Assembly: GCA_003222085.1 (NCBI GenBank)
Contig: QHUK01000009.1
Coordinates: forward strand, 1 to 64,000
Length of the DNA: 64,000 nucleotides
Source of the DNA: Gemmatimonadota bacterium
GTDB taxonomy: Bacteria > Gemmatimonadota > Gemmatimonadetes > Gemmatimonadales > GWC2-71-9
Reading direction: 5' to 3'
Both the position numbers and the translations under genes were made by a program. Below, in pieces: positions 33,796-44,033 of this stretch; position 1 is the first letter of the stretch; every line of letters begins with the position of its first letter. The notes under the pieces were generated by a model. The model had not been told where the DNA came from. It worked only from the letters and a program-made list of their open reading frames with translations, and did no database searches.

Positions 33796-34301
33796 TGGCG
33801 ATCGGGGTGAAGGTGATGAAGCGGCCGGGTGCGGAGATCTCCTATCTGCGCGCCACGCTCAAGGGCATGGCGCTCACCTTGAGCCACCTGTGGCGCCCCA
33901 AGGTGACGATGCAGTATCCGGAAGAAAAGAGCAGCAAGGACTGGACGCTTTCGCCGCGCTGGCGGGGCACGCACCGCATGCTCACCGACGAGCAGGGGCG
34001 TGCCAAGTGCGTCGCCTGCGGCCTGTGCCCCCAGATCTGCCCGGCGAACTGCATCAAGCTCGTGCCCGGGGAGGACGAGCAGGGCAACCGCTATCCGCTG
34101 ATCTACGAGATCGACGAGTTCCGCTGCGTGTTCTGCGGCTACTGCCAGGAGGTCTGTCCCGAGGAGGCGATCCACGTGGGCGTGCACTACGAGAACTCGG
34201 AGTACTCCCGCGACCGGTTCGTGTACGACCTCGAGCGGCTGTGCGCGCAAACGCACCCCGTCTCGACACTGTGGGATCCTTCCGACCCGAAGGGCGAGTA
34301 A
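33795..34301 (+). CDS. nuoI: NADH-quinone oxidoreductase subunit I
   Basis: [37 protein letters not shown]. Confidence 0.97.
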   Translation: MAIGVKVMKRPGAEISYLRATLKGMALTLSHLWRPKVTMQYPEEKSSKDWTLSPRWRGTHRMLTDEQGRAKCVACGLCPQICPANCIKLVPGEDEQGNRYPLIYEIDEFRCVFCGYCQEVCPEEAIHVGVHYENSEYSRDRFVYDLERLCAQTHPVSTLWDPSDPKGE

Positions 34302-34304
34302 TCG

Positions 34305-34826
34305 GTGGACGGAACGCTGATCATCTTCTGGGGGTTTGCCGGACTGGCGGTCGTCAGCGCTCTGTCCTGCATCACCCGTCGCAGTCCCGTGGCGAGCGCG
34401 CTGTGGCTGGTCGTGACGCTGTTCTCGCTCGCGGCCCTGTTCGTCCTGCTCGACGCGCAGTTCATCGCCGTGCTCCAGGTGCTGGTGTACGCCGGCGCCA
34501 TCATGGTGCTGTTCCTGTTCGTGATCATGTTGCTCAATCTCGGCCCGGCCGGCCCGACCGACCTCAAGGGCCCGGCGGGCCTCGGCGTGGGGGTGCTGCT
34601 CGCGGGGGGGCTCTTCGTGCAGCTCCTGGGGCTCGCCCGGGCGGCGCCGTCACCGGGGCTGGTGCTCCCCCCGGGGGCGGTGGCGCGCGCCGCGGCGGAG
34701 CAGGGCATGGTCCCGGCCGTGGCACGACCGCTGTTCGCGGCCTATCTCGTGCCGTTCGAGATCACCAGCATCCTCCTGCTCACCGCAATCGTCGGCGCCG
34801 TCGTGCTCGCCAAACGGAAGCTTTGA
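34305..34826 (+). CDS. nuoJ: NADH-quinone oxidoreductase subunit J
   Basis: [34 protein letters not shown]. Confidence 0.95.
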   Translation: MDGTLIIFWGFAGLAVVSALSCITRRSPVASALWLVVTLFSLAALFVLLDAQFIAVLQVLVYAGAIMVLFLFVIMLLNLGPAGPTDLKGPAGLGVGVLLAGGLFVQLLGLARAAPSPGLVLPPGAVARAAAEQGMVPAVARPLFAAYLVPFEITSILLLTAIVGAVVLAKRKL

Positions 34827-35122
34827 TGCTCCTCGGACCGTCGCTGGCGGTGTCGGCCGTGCTGTTCGCCTTGGGCGTCGCCGGCGTGCTGCTCCGTCGC
34901 AACGCCATCGTCATCTTCATGTGCGTCGAGCTCATGCTCAACGCCGTGAACCTGACGTTCGTCGCGCTGGCACAGCAGCTCGGCGTCGCCGGTCAGATCT
35001 TCGTCTTCTTCGTGATGGCCGTCGCCGCGGCCGAGGCCGGCGTGGGGCTCGCGATCATGCTGGCCATCTATCGCCACCGGCACACAGTCAATTTGCAGAA
35101 CATCAACCTGCTCAAGGGCTGA
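34826..35122 (+). CDS. nuoK: NADH-quinone oxidoreductase subunit K
   Basis: [50 protein letters not shown]. Confidence 0.97.
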   Translation: MLLGPSLAVSAVLFALGVAGVLLRRNAIVIFMCVELMLNAVNLTFVALAQQLGVAGQIFVFFVMAVAAAEAGVGLAIMLAIYRHRHTVNLQNINLLKG

Positions 35123-37101
35123 TGCCCGCGGTGCCGCTGTCCCTCCTCTGGCTCGTACCCGCGCTGCCGCTGGTGGGCTTCGTCGTGAACGGCACACTCG
35201 CGCTCGCCCGGCCGACCGCCAAGCGCGCCGTCTCCATCGTGGGCGTCGGAACGCTCGTGCTGGCATTCGCCGCGGCCGCCATCGCGGTGGCCGGGCTCGC
35301 GCGCCACCACGCGACGGCGCCGCTCGTGTTCCGCTACTGGGAGTGGATCCCCGCGGGCGACCTGCAGGTCGCCTTCGCGCTCCAGCTCGACCAGCTCGCG
35401 GCCGTAATGATCCTCGTCGTGACCGGGGTGGGCGCGTTGATCCACGTCTTCAGCGTCGGCTACATGCACGAAGACCCGGGGTATGCGCGCTACTTCGCCT
35501 ACTTGAATCTGTTCGTGTTCTTCATGCTGATTCTCGTCCTGGGCGCGAACTTCCCCGTGATGTTCGTCGGCTGGGAAGGGGTCGGGCTTTGTTCGTATCT
35601 GTTGATCGGCTTCTGGTTCAACGAGCAGATCAACGCCGACGCGGGCAAGAAGGCATTCATCGTGAACCGGATCGGGGACTTCGGGTTCCTGGTGGCGATG
35701 TTCCTCATCTTCACCCGCTTCGGATCGCTCGATTTCGAGACCGTCTTCGCTAAGGCACCCGCCGTCCTCATGCCCGGCGGGGCGGTCGCCACCACGATCA
35801 CCTTGTTCCTGTTCCTGGGCTGCACCGGCAAGTCGGCTCAGATCCCCCTTTACACCTGGCTCCCCGACGCGATGCAGGGGCCGACGCCCGTCTCCGCCCT
35901 GATCCACGCCGCCACCATGGTCACCGCGGGTGTGTATCTCGTGGCGCGCTGCGGCGTGCTGTTCGCGCTGTCGCCGCTCGGCAGCGCCGTGGTCGCGGGC
36001 GTCGGCGCGCTCACGGCGCTCTTCGCCGCCACGATCGCCCTCAAGCAGTGGGACATCAAGCGGGTGCTCGCGTATTCGACCGTGTCCCAACTCGGCTACA
36101 TGTTTGTCGGCGCCGGCACCGGCGCGTACGCGGCGGGAATATTCCACCTCGTGACCCACGCCTTCTTCAAGGCGCTGCTGTTCCTCGGGTCGGGGAGCGT
36201 GATCCACGCCATGCATCACGCCTACCACGCGACCCATACAGACGCGGACGCACAGGACATGCGGAACATGGGTGGGTTGCGACACTACCTGCCGTGGACC
36301 GGGGCCCTGATGTGGATCGCGACGCTCGCCATCGCGGGGATCCCACCGTTCGCCGGCTTCTTCTCGAAGGACGAGATCCTCGGGGCGGCGTTTGCGGAGG
36401 CGACCATTCGACCGCTGTGGTATGCCTTCTGGGCGATGGGCCTCGCGGCGGCCCTCCTCACCGCATTCTACATGACCCGGCTCATGCTCTATACGTTCCA
36501 CGGGCCGAACCGCACGGGCGAGCGCGAGCGGGCGCACCTGCACGAGGCGCCGCCCGTGATGACGGGGCCGCTGGCGCTGCTCGGCATCTTGACCGTGCTC
36601 GGCGGTGCGCTCAATGTCCCCGAGCTGTTGGGCGGCCACGCCTTCCTCGAGCGCTGGCTCGAGCCCGTGACCGGCGTCGCTCAGCGGCTCCAGCCGGCGG
36701 TCGAGGTCGCGCACGCGACGGAGTGGGCGCTCGTGGCGGGGGCGGTCCTGATCGCCGTGCTCGGGATCGTCGGTGCGTTCCGCCTGCTCAAGCCGGAGGC
36801 GCTCGTATCGGCGCGGCTCGCGCCGCCCGAGAGGGGCTTGGCCCGACTCCTCTGGAAGAAGTGGTACGTGGACGAGCTCTACGACGCGATCATCGTGCGA
36901 CCGGTGATGTGGGTCTCCCGTGAAGTGCTCTGGAAGATCGTCGACGCCCGCATCGTAGATGGCGTGCTCGTGAACGGGACCGCCGCCGCATCGCGCGCCG
37001 TGGGATGGCTGGGCAGCCGGCTGCAGACGGGCGAGGTGGGGGTGTACGTGGTCTTATTCGTCATCGGCGTCCTCGCCGTGGTCGGCGCGGCGGTGCGGTA
37101 G
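35122..37101 (+). CDS. nuoL: NADH-quinone oxidoreductase subunit L
   Basis: GWEGVGLCSYLLIGFWF, GCTGKSAQIPLYTWLPDAMQGPTPVSALIHAATMVTAGVYLVAR. Confidence 0.97.
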   Translation: MPAVPLSLLWLVPALPLVGFVVNGTLALARPTAKRAVSIVGVGTLVLAFAAAAIAVAGLARHHATAPLVFRYWEWIPAGDLQVAFALQLDQLAAVMILVVTGVGALIHVFSVGYMHEDPGYARYFAYLNLFVFFMLILVLGANFPVMFVGWEGVGLCSYLLIGFWFNEQINADAGKKAFIVNRIGDFGFLVAMFLIFTRFGSLDFETVFAKAPAVLMPGGAVATTITLFLFLGCTGKSAQIPLYTWLPDAMQGPTPVSALIHAATMVTAGVYLVARCGVLFALSPLGSAVVAGVGALTALFAATIALKQWDIKRVLAYSTVSQLGYMFVGAGTGAYAAGIFHLVTHAFFKALLFLGSGSVIHAMHHAYHATHTDADAQDMRNMGGLRHYLPWTGALMWIATLAIAGIPPFAGFFSKDEILGAAFAEATIRPLWYAFWAMGLAAALLTAFYMTRLMLYTFHGPNRTGERERAHLHEAPPVMTGPLALLGILTVLGGALNVPELLGGHAFLERWLEPVTGVAQRLQPAVEVAHATEWALVAGAVLIAVLGIVGAFRLLKPEALVSARLAPPERGLARLLWKKWYVDELYDAIIVRPVMWVSREVLWKIVDARIVDGVLVNGTAAASRAVGWLGSRLQTGEVGVYVVLFVIGVLAVVGAAVR

Positions 37102-37104
37102 CCG

Positions 37105-38613
37105 GTGTACCGCCAGTGGGTGCTCACCGCGCTGCTCGCCTGGCCGCTGGGGGCCGCGCTCGTCGTGATGTTGGCTCCGCCGCGCTGGGCCAAGCACATC
37201 GCGCTCGCCACGAGCCTCGTCGAATTCGCGATTTCGGTGCCGTTGTGGTGGACGTTCGCGCCGGCGGACGGCATGCAGTGCATCCTGGACGTGCCGTGGA
37301 TCCCGAGCTGGGGGATCCGCTACACGGTGGGCGTGGACGGAATCTCGCTGTTCATGGTCCTGCTCACCACGTTCCTGGTCCCTCTGTCGGTGCTCGGGAG
37401 CTACGCCTACATCACGACGCGGGAGCGCGGGTTTTACGCGCTCCTGCTCGTCCTGACGACGGGGATGATCGGGGTATTCGTAGCCCTCGATCTTTTCCTG
37501 TTCTACGTGATGTGGGAGGTGATGCTCATTCCGATGTACTTCATCATCGGAGTGTGGGGCGGGGAGCGCCGCATCTACGCGGCCATCAAGTTCTTCCTGT
37601 ACACCTTCTTCGGCTCGCTGCTCATGCTGGTGGCGATCCTCGCACTCGTGTACCTCGTGGGCCAGCGCACCGGTGTGTACTCGTTTGCGTACGCGCACCT
37701 GACGGCGCACATCGGCGGACTCGGGTCCGTCGCATTCGGGCTGTTCGGCGCGTTCTTCCTCGCGTTCGCGATCAAGGTGCCGATGTTCCCGTTCCACACC
37801 TGGCTCCCCGATGCCCATGTGGAGGCCCCCACGGCGGGGTCGGTGCTGCTGGCGGGAGTGCTCCTCAAGATGGGCACCTACGGCTTCCTGCGGTTCGCGC
37901 TGCCGCTCTTCCCGGCGGTCGCGGTGCATCCGGCGGTACAGCGGGTCATCGTGGCGCTCTCGCTGATCGGCATCCTGTACGGCGGCCTCGTGGCGATGGT
38001 CCAGCCCGACTTCAAGAAGCTGATCGCGTACTCGTCGGTTGCCCACCTCGGCTTCGTGATGCTCGGCATCTGGGCGCTCACGCTCCAGAGCGTCCAGGGC
38101 GCCCTCCTGGTGATGATCAACCACGGCATCTCGACCGGCGGGCTGTTCTTCCTGGCCGGTATGCTGTACGAGCGGCGGCATTCGCGCCTGATCGAGGCGT
38201 TCGGCGGGATCGCCAAGACCGTGCCGATGCTCGCGGCGGTGCTGACGATCGTCTCGCTGTCGTCCATCGGGCTTCCGGCCACGAACGGCTTCGTCGGGGA
38301 GTTCCTGGTGCTGCTCGGCACGTTTCGGACGTACCCCCTGCCGGCCACCATCGCCACGGCCGGCGTGGTCGTCGCCGCGATGTACCTGCTCCCGGCGCTG
38401 CAGCGCGTGATTTTCAATCCGCTCGACAAGAGCGTGAACGAGAAGCTTGCCGACCTTTCGCTCCGCGAGATCGCCGTGCTCGTGCCGTTGCTCGCCTGCA
38501 TCGTGTGGATCGGGGTGTACCCAAAGCCCATCCTCCAACGGATGGAACCGAGCGCCCGGCAGCTCGTTCAGTCGGTGCGGGCGAACGCGGCCTCGTTCAC
38601 GGCGGTCCGGTGA
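37105..38613 (+). CDS. nuoM: NADH-quinone oxidoreductase subunit M
   Basis: MWEVMLIPMYFIIGVWGG, AIKVPMFPFHTWLPDAHVEAPTAGSVLLAGVLLKMGTYG, YSSVAHLGFVMLG. Confidence 0.97.
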   Translation: MYRQWVLTALLAWPLGAALVVMLAPPRWAKHIALATSLVEFAISVPLWWTFAPADGMQCILDVPWIPSWGIRYTVGVDGISLFMVLLTTFLVPLSVLGSYAYITTRERGFYALLLVLTTGMIGVFVALDLFLFYVMWEVMLIPMYFIIGVWGGERRIYAAIKFFLYTFFGSLLMLVAILALVYLVGQRTGVYSFAYAHLTAHIGGLGSVAFGLFGAFFLAFAIKVPMFPFHTWLPDAHVEAPTAGSVLLAGVLLKMGTYGFLRFALPLFPAVAVHPAVQRVIVALSLIGILYGGLVAMVQPDFKKLIAYSSVAHLGFVMLGIWALTLQSVQGALLVMINHGISTGGLFFLAGMLYERRHSRLIEAFGGIAKTVPMLAAVLTIVSLSSIGLPATNGFVGEFLVLLGTFRTYPLPATIATAGVVVAAMYLLPALQRVIFNPLDKSVNEKLADLSLREIAVLVPLLACIVWIGVYPKPILQRMEPSARQLVQSVRANAASFTAVR

Positions 38614-40139
38614 GCCTCGATCTCGCGACCTCGCGCGACCTGCTGCGGGCATTGCTGCCCGAGCTGGTGCTCACCCTGGTGGGCATGGCGCTCCTGCTCG
38701 TCATCGCCTGGCGGCACCGCACGGCTGCCGACCTGCGGGTGGCGGGGTGGGTCACCCTGGCGGGCCTCGCGGCTGCGGGAGCGGCGGCGTGGTGGCTCTG
38801 GTGGCACACGGCGCACGCGCTCGGCGCCCCGGCCATGATCGCGGTCGACGACTTCCGCTTCGTCGCGGACGGGCTGCTCCTCGGCACCGCGGGGCTGACC
38901 GTGCTGGTCTCGTTCGACTACCTCGAGCGCGAGCGCCTGCTTGCCCCCGAGTACTACGCGCTGCTGCTGTTCGCCACGCTGGGTATGATGCTCATGGTCG
39001 GGGGCGAGGATCTGATGGTCGTGTTCCTCGGGCTCGAGCTGATGTCCGTGGCGGTGTACGCGCTCGCCGGCATCAACCGCCACAGCGCCGCCGCGGCGGA
39101 GGCGGCGCTCAAGTACTTCCTCCTGGGAGCCTTCGCATCCGCCTTTCTGCTCTACGGAATCGCCCTGGTGTACGGCGCGACCGCCACGACCAACCTGAGC
39201 CTGATCGGCGTTCAAATCCGGACGCTGGGACTGGACAACAGTCCGATGCTGCTGATCGGCCTCGGCCTGCTGCTCGTGGGGTTCGGGTTCAAGGTGGCGG
39301 CCGTTCCGTTCCACATGTGGGCGCCGGACGTGTACGATGGCTCGCCCACGCCGGTCACCGGCTACATGGCGACGGCCGTCAAGGCCGCGGCGTTCGCGGC
39401 GCTGCTCCGCGTCCTGGGCGAAGCATTCGGCGGCGTTCCCGCGTGGCATCACATCGTGTGGTGGCTCGCCGTGGCGACCATGGTGGTGGGGAACCTGGTC
39501 GCGCTGGCCCAGCGGACCCTGAAGCGCATGCTCGCGTACTCGTCGATCGCGCACGCGGGATACCTGCTCGTCGCCGTCGCCGCGGGGACGAGCGCCGGCT
39601 CCGCGGCCTTCGTGTTCTACCTGGTGGCCTACACGCTGACGACGCTCGCCGCCTTCGCGCTCCTCGCCGCCAAGGGGCGGGATGGCGAGCGCGACGTCTT
39701 GATCGACGACCTCGCGGGGCTCGCGAGCGGCCGACCGTGGCTCGCGTTCGCGCTCGCGATCTGCATGTTGTCCCTGCTCGGCTTTCCCGGGACGGCCGGA
39801 TTCATCGGCAAGTGGTACATCCTCGTCGCCGCCACCGGGGCGCGGCAGCTCCCGCTCGCCGCCATCCTCGTCCTTACGAGCGTGATCTCGGCAGGCTACT
39901 ATCTCTCCGTGATCATGGCGATGTACATGCAGCCCGAGCCGTTCGAGCGGGCCCACACCGCGATGCGCATCGGTCGGCTCGGTGGCGCGGTGGTGGCGGT
40001 GTCGGTTGCCGGCGTGCTCTTCCTCGGCATTCGCCCGAATCGCCTGCTCGACCTGGCAAAGACGAGCGGTGACGGCTTGCGTGCCGGGCCGGCGGTCACC
40101 ACCCCCGCGCCGCCGTCACCCCCGTCGGTCGGTCGCTGA
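38610..40139 (+). CDS. nuoN: NADH-quinone oxidoreductase subunit N
   Basis: GLELMSVAVYALAG, AVPFHMWAPDVYDGSPTPVTGYMATAVKAAAF, KRMLAYSSIAHAGYLL. Confidence 0.96.
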   Translation: MSLDLATSRDLLRALLPELVLTLVGMALLLVIAWRHRTAADLRVAGWVTLAGLAAAGAAAWWLWWHTAHALGAPAMIAVDDFRFVADGLLLGTAGLTVLVSFDYLERERLLAPEYYALLLFATLGMMLMVGGEDLMVVFLGLELMSVAVYALAGINRHSAAAAEAALKYFLLGAFASAFLLYGIALVYGATATTNLSLIGVQIRTLGLDNSPMLLIGLGLLLVGFGFKVAAVPFHMWAPDVYDGSPTPVTGYMATAVKAAAFAALLRVLGEAFGGVPAWHHIVWWLAVATMVVGNLVALAQRTLKRMLAYSSIAHAGYLLVAVAAGTSAGSAAFVFYLVAYTLTTLAAFALLAAKGRDGERDVLIDDLAGLASGRPWLAFALAICMLSLLGFPGTAGFIGKWYILVAATGARQLPLAAILVLTSVISAGYYLSVIMAMYMQPEPFERAHTAMRIGRLGGAVVAVSVAGVLFLGIRPNRLLDLAKTSGDGLRAGPAVTTPAPPSPPSVGR

Positions 40140-40144
40140 CCCAG

Positions 40145-41530
40145 GTGCCGCCCATGCAGCTCCCCGGCGCCATCTTTCGCGAGTACGACATCCGCGGTAC
40201 CGTGGGCGACCAGTTGACACCGGAGGTCGCCCGCGCCATCGGGCAGGCGGTCGCGACACTCGGCTGGGAGCGCCTCGGGCGCGCACCCCGGCTCGCCGTG
40301 GGACGGGACAACCGCCCCTCCGCGCACGCGCTCGCGCACGGCCTGCTCTCGGGAATCGAGGCCGTGGGCGGCCACGGCGTGGACGTCGGCGAGCTGCCGA
40401 CGCCGGCGCTGTACTTCGCAACCCACGTGCTCAACGTGGACGGCGGCGTCCAGGTAACCGGCTCGCACAATCCACCCGAGTTCAACGGCTTCAAGGTCGT
40501 CCTCGGTGGCGAGGCGGTGTCCGGGGCGGGCATCCAGCACCTCCGGCGTCTCATCGAAGAGGGACGTACCCCCGGTCGTCCCGGCGGCGGGCGCAGCGAG
40601 GACGGGTCCGTGCTGCCGCGCTACCGCGACGCGATTGTGCAGCGCAACGGCCCGCTCCCCCGCAAGGTGAAAGTCGTCGTGGATTGCGGCAATGGCGTCT
40701 CGAGCGTCGTCGCCGTGGACACGCTCCAGCGCCTCGGCGCCGACGTCGTTCCGCTGTTCTGCCAGTCCGACGGCACGTTCCCCAACCATCACCCCGATCC
40801 CTCGGCGCTGGAAAATCTGCGCGACCTGCAGGCAGTCGTGCGGCGCGAGGGGGGAGAGCTCGGTATCGCCTTCGACGGCGACGGCGACCGCATCGGCGCG
40901 GTGGACGAACAGGGACGCCCCGTGTTCGGCGATCAGCTGCTCGTGCTGCTCGGCCGCGACCTCGCGCGCCGCATCGGGCCTGGCCACGCCGTGATCTTCG
41001 ACGTGAAGTGCTCCGAGGTGCTGCCGCGCGAGCTGACGCGCGCGGGCCTCGTGCCCACCATGTGGAAGACCGGCCACTCCCTCATCAAACAAAAAATGAA
41101 GGAGAGTGGCGCGCCGCTCGCGGGCGAGATGAGCGGTCACATGTTCTTTGGCGGCGACTGGTACGGTTTCGACGACGCGTTGTTCGCGGCGGCCCGCTTG
41201 CTGCGCTACATCGCGGAGCAGGGGGGGCCGCTCTCGCGGCTCCTTGCCGACCTCCCCGTCACCGTGGCCACCCCTGAGCTGCGCGTCGACTGCCCCGACG
41301 ATCGGAAATTCGCGATCGTGCAGCGCGCCGCCCGGCACTTCACCGACAAGTACCCGGTGTCCACCCTCGACGGCGTGCGCATCACCTTTCCCCAAGGGTG
41401 GGGACTGCTGCGTGCCTCGAATACCCAGCCCGTTCTGGTGCTCCGCTTCGAAGCGGCCACCGCCGAGGCGCTCGCCTCCTACCGCACCGAAATCGAGAGC
41501 TGGCTCGCCGCGCAGAGCCCCGGCGCGTGA
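40145..41530 (+). CDS. Phosphomannomutase/phosphoglucomutase
   Basis: IFREYDIRGTVGDQLTPEVA, GVQVTGSHNPPEFNGFKVV, AFDGDGDRIGAVDEQG, GEMSGHMFF. Confidence 0.95.
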   Translation: MPPMQLPGAIFREYDIRGTVGDQLTPEVARAIGQAVATLGWERLGRAPRLAVGRDNRPSAHALAHGLLSGIEAVGGHGVDVGELPTPALYFATHVLNVDGGVQVTGSHNPPEFNGFKVVLGGEAVSGAGIQHLRRLIEEGRTPGRPGGGRSEDGSVLPRYRDAIVQRNGPLPRKVKVVVDCGNGVSSVVAVDTLQRLGADVVPLFCQSDGTFPNHHPDPSALENLRDLQAVVRREGGELGIAFDGDGDRIGAVDEQGRPVFGDQLLVLLGRDLARRIGPGHAVIFDVKCSEVLPRELTRAGLVPTMWKTGHSLIKQKMKESGAPLAGEMSGHMFFGGDWYGFDDALFAAARLLRYIAEQGGPLSRLLADLPVTVATPELRVDCPDDRKFAIVQRAARHFTDKYPVSTLDGVRITFPQGWGLLRASNTQPVLVLRFEAATAEALASYRTEIESWLAAQSPGA

Positions 41531-44022
41531 AGCCCGTCGTCCGCCGGCGAGCGCTGCTCGTCGCAGTCGGACTGCTGGTCGCGGTGCTCGTGGGTGGGCG
41601 CTGGCTCGCCTTGGAGACAGCCGAACGCGCCTGGGGGGCCAGCCTGCCCGGCGGCAGCGCGTATCTCACGGCCCGGGACTTCTCCCGGCTCGTGTCGGGG
41701 CTCCTGCTCATTGGGGCCGTCGCCTGGGGCACGGCGAATCTCTTGTTCGTGTACCGCTCCATCGGCTCTATGCAGCTGTCTCGCCGGCTCGGTGACCTGG
41801 AGATCGTCGAGGCGGTCCCGCAACCCCTGCTCCTCGCCGGCACGATCGCCTGCGGTTTGGTGTTCGGATTCCTCCTGACGCTCGGCACGGGGGACTGGTG
41901 GATGGCGGCGGCGCTGGCCTCCCGCCCGCCGATCTTCGGCGTTACGGACCCCGTGCTCCAGCGGGACCTGGGCTACTACTTGGGCCGGTTGCCCTGGAGC
42001 GAGCGGCTCCGGGAGCTCGCGCTGGTGGGGGTGTGCTCCGCCACCGTGGTCGTCGCCCTGCTGTACGTCGGGATCGGCTCGCTGCGGTTCCGTCGTTGGT
42101 TGCCGTACGCGAACGCGCACGCGCGGGCGCACTTGGGGGTGCTGCTCGCGTTGCTCGCGCTGACGCTCACGTGGGGCGCCGTCCTCGATCCCGCCGAAAC
42201 CGTCGCCGGACTGCACGGGGCAATCACGCGCCGCGCGCTCGACGCGCGTCTCGCCGCTGCGACGGTCGTCACGGCGCTCGGCGTCGCGGTCGCCGTCGTC
42301 AGCCTCGTGTGGGGCTTGCGGGAAAGGCCGCGGCTGCTCGTCACGGCCTGGGGCGCACTCCTCGTCGCGTCGCTATTGGGATTCGCCGTCATTCCCGGCT
42401 CGCTCTCGATCGCCGCCCCGCGTGAGCGGGCGGCCGCCGATTCCGACACGGCCCTCGCGGCCGAGCGGCGGCGGCTCGAAGGACTCGCGTTCGGCGTCCC
42501 GACGCTCGCGGAGCACGCGCCCCCGGGCTTCCCGAGCCCCGAGGCGGCGGCGGCGACTATGCCCATCTGGGACGCTCCGCGGGTCCTCGCGGCGGCCGGG
42601 TCGCGACGGGATCTGGTTCGCCCGCAGTCGACGCCCACGGCCGCGGGACTCTCGCCCCACGCGGCCGGCGAGGGGAGAGCGACGTGGCTCGTGGCCCTCC
42701 GGCCCGCGGTCGATAGCGCCGCGCTCCGACCGTCCCTGGGCGGCTGGGCCGCGATCCACCGCGGCCCGACGGCGCGGGTCGGGCGGCCGCTGGCGGTCGT
42801 CGAGGACGATACGGTCCTCGCGGTCGCGCCGCTCGCGACCCGCGACTCCACCGCCTGGTTCGGCCCGCGGTTCACGGACTTCGCGGTTGCGACCCCCGAC
42901 ACCTGGCCGGCGCTGCGGCCCTCGGGAATCGCCCTGAGGGGGTGGTGGCGCCGAACCGCACTCGCGTGGGCCCTCCAGAGCCCCGCGCTCGCGCGGCGCG
43001 AGACCGACGGCCTGGTGCTCCTGTGGCGACGGGACGTACTGGAGCGGGTCGCGCGGCTCGCCCCGTTCGCCTCATTCGACGACGCCGTTCCCGTGGTGGT
43101 CGACAGCGCCCTGTGGTGGGTGGCCTACGGGTACTTCGAGGCGGAGGCGTTCCCGCTCGCCCGGCCGGTGGCCGGCGGCGACCGCGATTCGGTGCGATAC
43201 CTGCGCGCCGGCCTCGTCGGCGCCGTGAACGCCGCCAGCGGTGACACCCGGCTCTACCTCGCCCCCGGGGCCGATGCGCTCGCCACCGCGTGGGCGCGGC
43301 TCCTCGCCCCCCTGATACGACCGCTCGACAGCGTCCCCCCGGCTCTGCGCGCCCAGCTCCCGTTCCCCGGACGAGCCTTCCGCGCCGCTGCGGCGCTCGT
43401 GGAGCGCTGGCGCGCCGATACGACGGCGTGGAGCGGGCGACCGCGGGAGCCGTTCGAGATCCTCGCGCCACCCGCGGACGGGGCGACGGAGGCGCCCCGC
43501 GTCTGGATGGCTCAAGGGTTCGAAGCGGGAAGCACGCTCGCCGCGCTCGTCGCGGCGACGATGACACCCGACGGGCCTCAGGTGTTGGTGTGGCGGCCCA
43601 ACCCGGCCGCGCGGCTGCCGCCGGCGCTCGTCGGCTCCCCCAGCACCACGGCGCCGGGCGTGCCCCGACTGTGGAACGTCGCCGGCGGCCTGTTCTTCGA
43701 GCAGGCGCTGTTCCGCCAGCCGGCCACTGGGGGTCCGCCCACCGGGATCGACACGGTATTCCTCTCGTGGCGAGAGCACCGTGGCCAGGGGAGGAGTGTG
43801 GCCGCGGCGCTGCGAAGCCTGCTCGCCTCGGGAGGCGACGCGCACGGGCCCGCCGACACGGCGCTCGCCGCGCGCTGGCGACGGGCGCAGCAGCTCGCGG
43901 CGCAGGCCGACGCAGCCCTCGCCGCCGGCGACCTGGAGCGATTCGGCCAGTTGTACGCGCAATTGAAGGAGCTGCTCGGCCTGGGGCGCCGCAAGCTTGC
44001 TCCCGCCCCCGAGCGCCGCTAG
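41527..44022 (+). CDS. Divergent UPF0182-like (COG1615-type) membrane protein
   Basis: Multiple N-terminal TMs, FGVTDPVLQRDLGYYLGRLPWSERL, C-terminal alpha-helical AAGDLERFGQLYAQLKELL. Confidence 0.6.
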   Translation: MKPVVRRRALLVAVGLLVAVLVGGRWLALETAERAWGASLPGGSAYLTARDFSRLVSGLLLIGAVAWGTANLLFVYRSIGSMQLSRRLGDLEIVEAVPQPLLLAGTIACGLVFGFLLTLGTGDWWMAAALASRPPIFGVTDPVLQRDLGYYLGRLPWSERLRELALVGVCSATVVVALLYVGIGSLRFRRWLPYANAHARAHLGVLLALLALTLTWGAVLDPAETVAGLHGAITRRALDARLAAATVVTALGVAVAVVSLVWGLRERPRLLVTAWGALLVASLLGFAVIPGSLSIAAPRERAAADSDTALAAERRRLEGLAFGVPTLAEHAPPGFPSPEAAAATMPIWDAPRVLAAAGSRRDLVRPQSTPTAAGLSPHAAGEGRATWLVALRPAVDSAALRPSLGGWAAIHRGPTARVGRPLAVVEDDTVLAVAPLATRDSTAWFGPRFTDFAVATPDTWPALRPSGIALRGWWRRTALAWALQSPALARRETDGLVLLWRRDVLERVARLAPFASFDDAVPVVVDSALWWVAYGYFEAEAFPLARPVAGGDRDSVRYLRAGLVGAVNAASGDTRLYLAPGADALATAWARLLAPLIRPLDSVPPALRAQLPFPGRAFRAAAALVERWRADTTAWSGRPREPFEILAPPADGATEAPRVWMAQGFEAGSTLAALVAATMTPDGPQVLVWRPNPAARLPPALVGSPSTTAPGVPRLWNVAGGLFFEQALFRQPATGGPPTGIDTVFLSWREHRGQGRSVAAALRSLLASGGDAHGPADTALAARWRRAQQLAAQADAALAAGDLERFGQLYAQLKELLGLGRRKLAPAPERR

Positions 44023-44033
44023 GTTGCGCCGCC

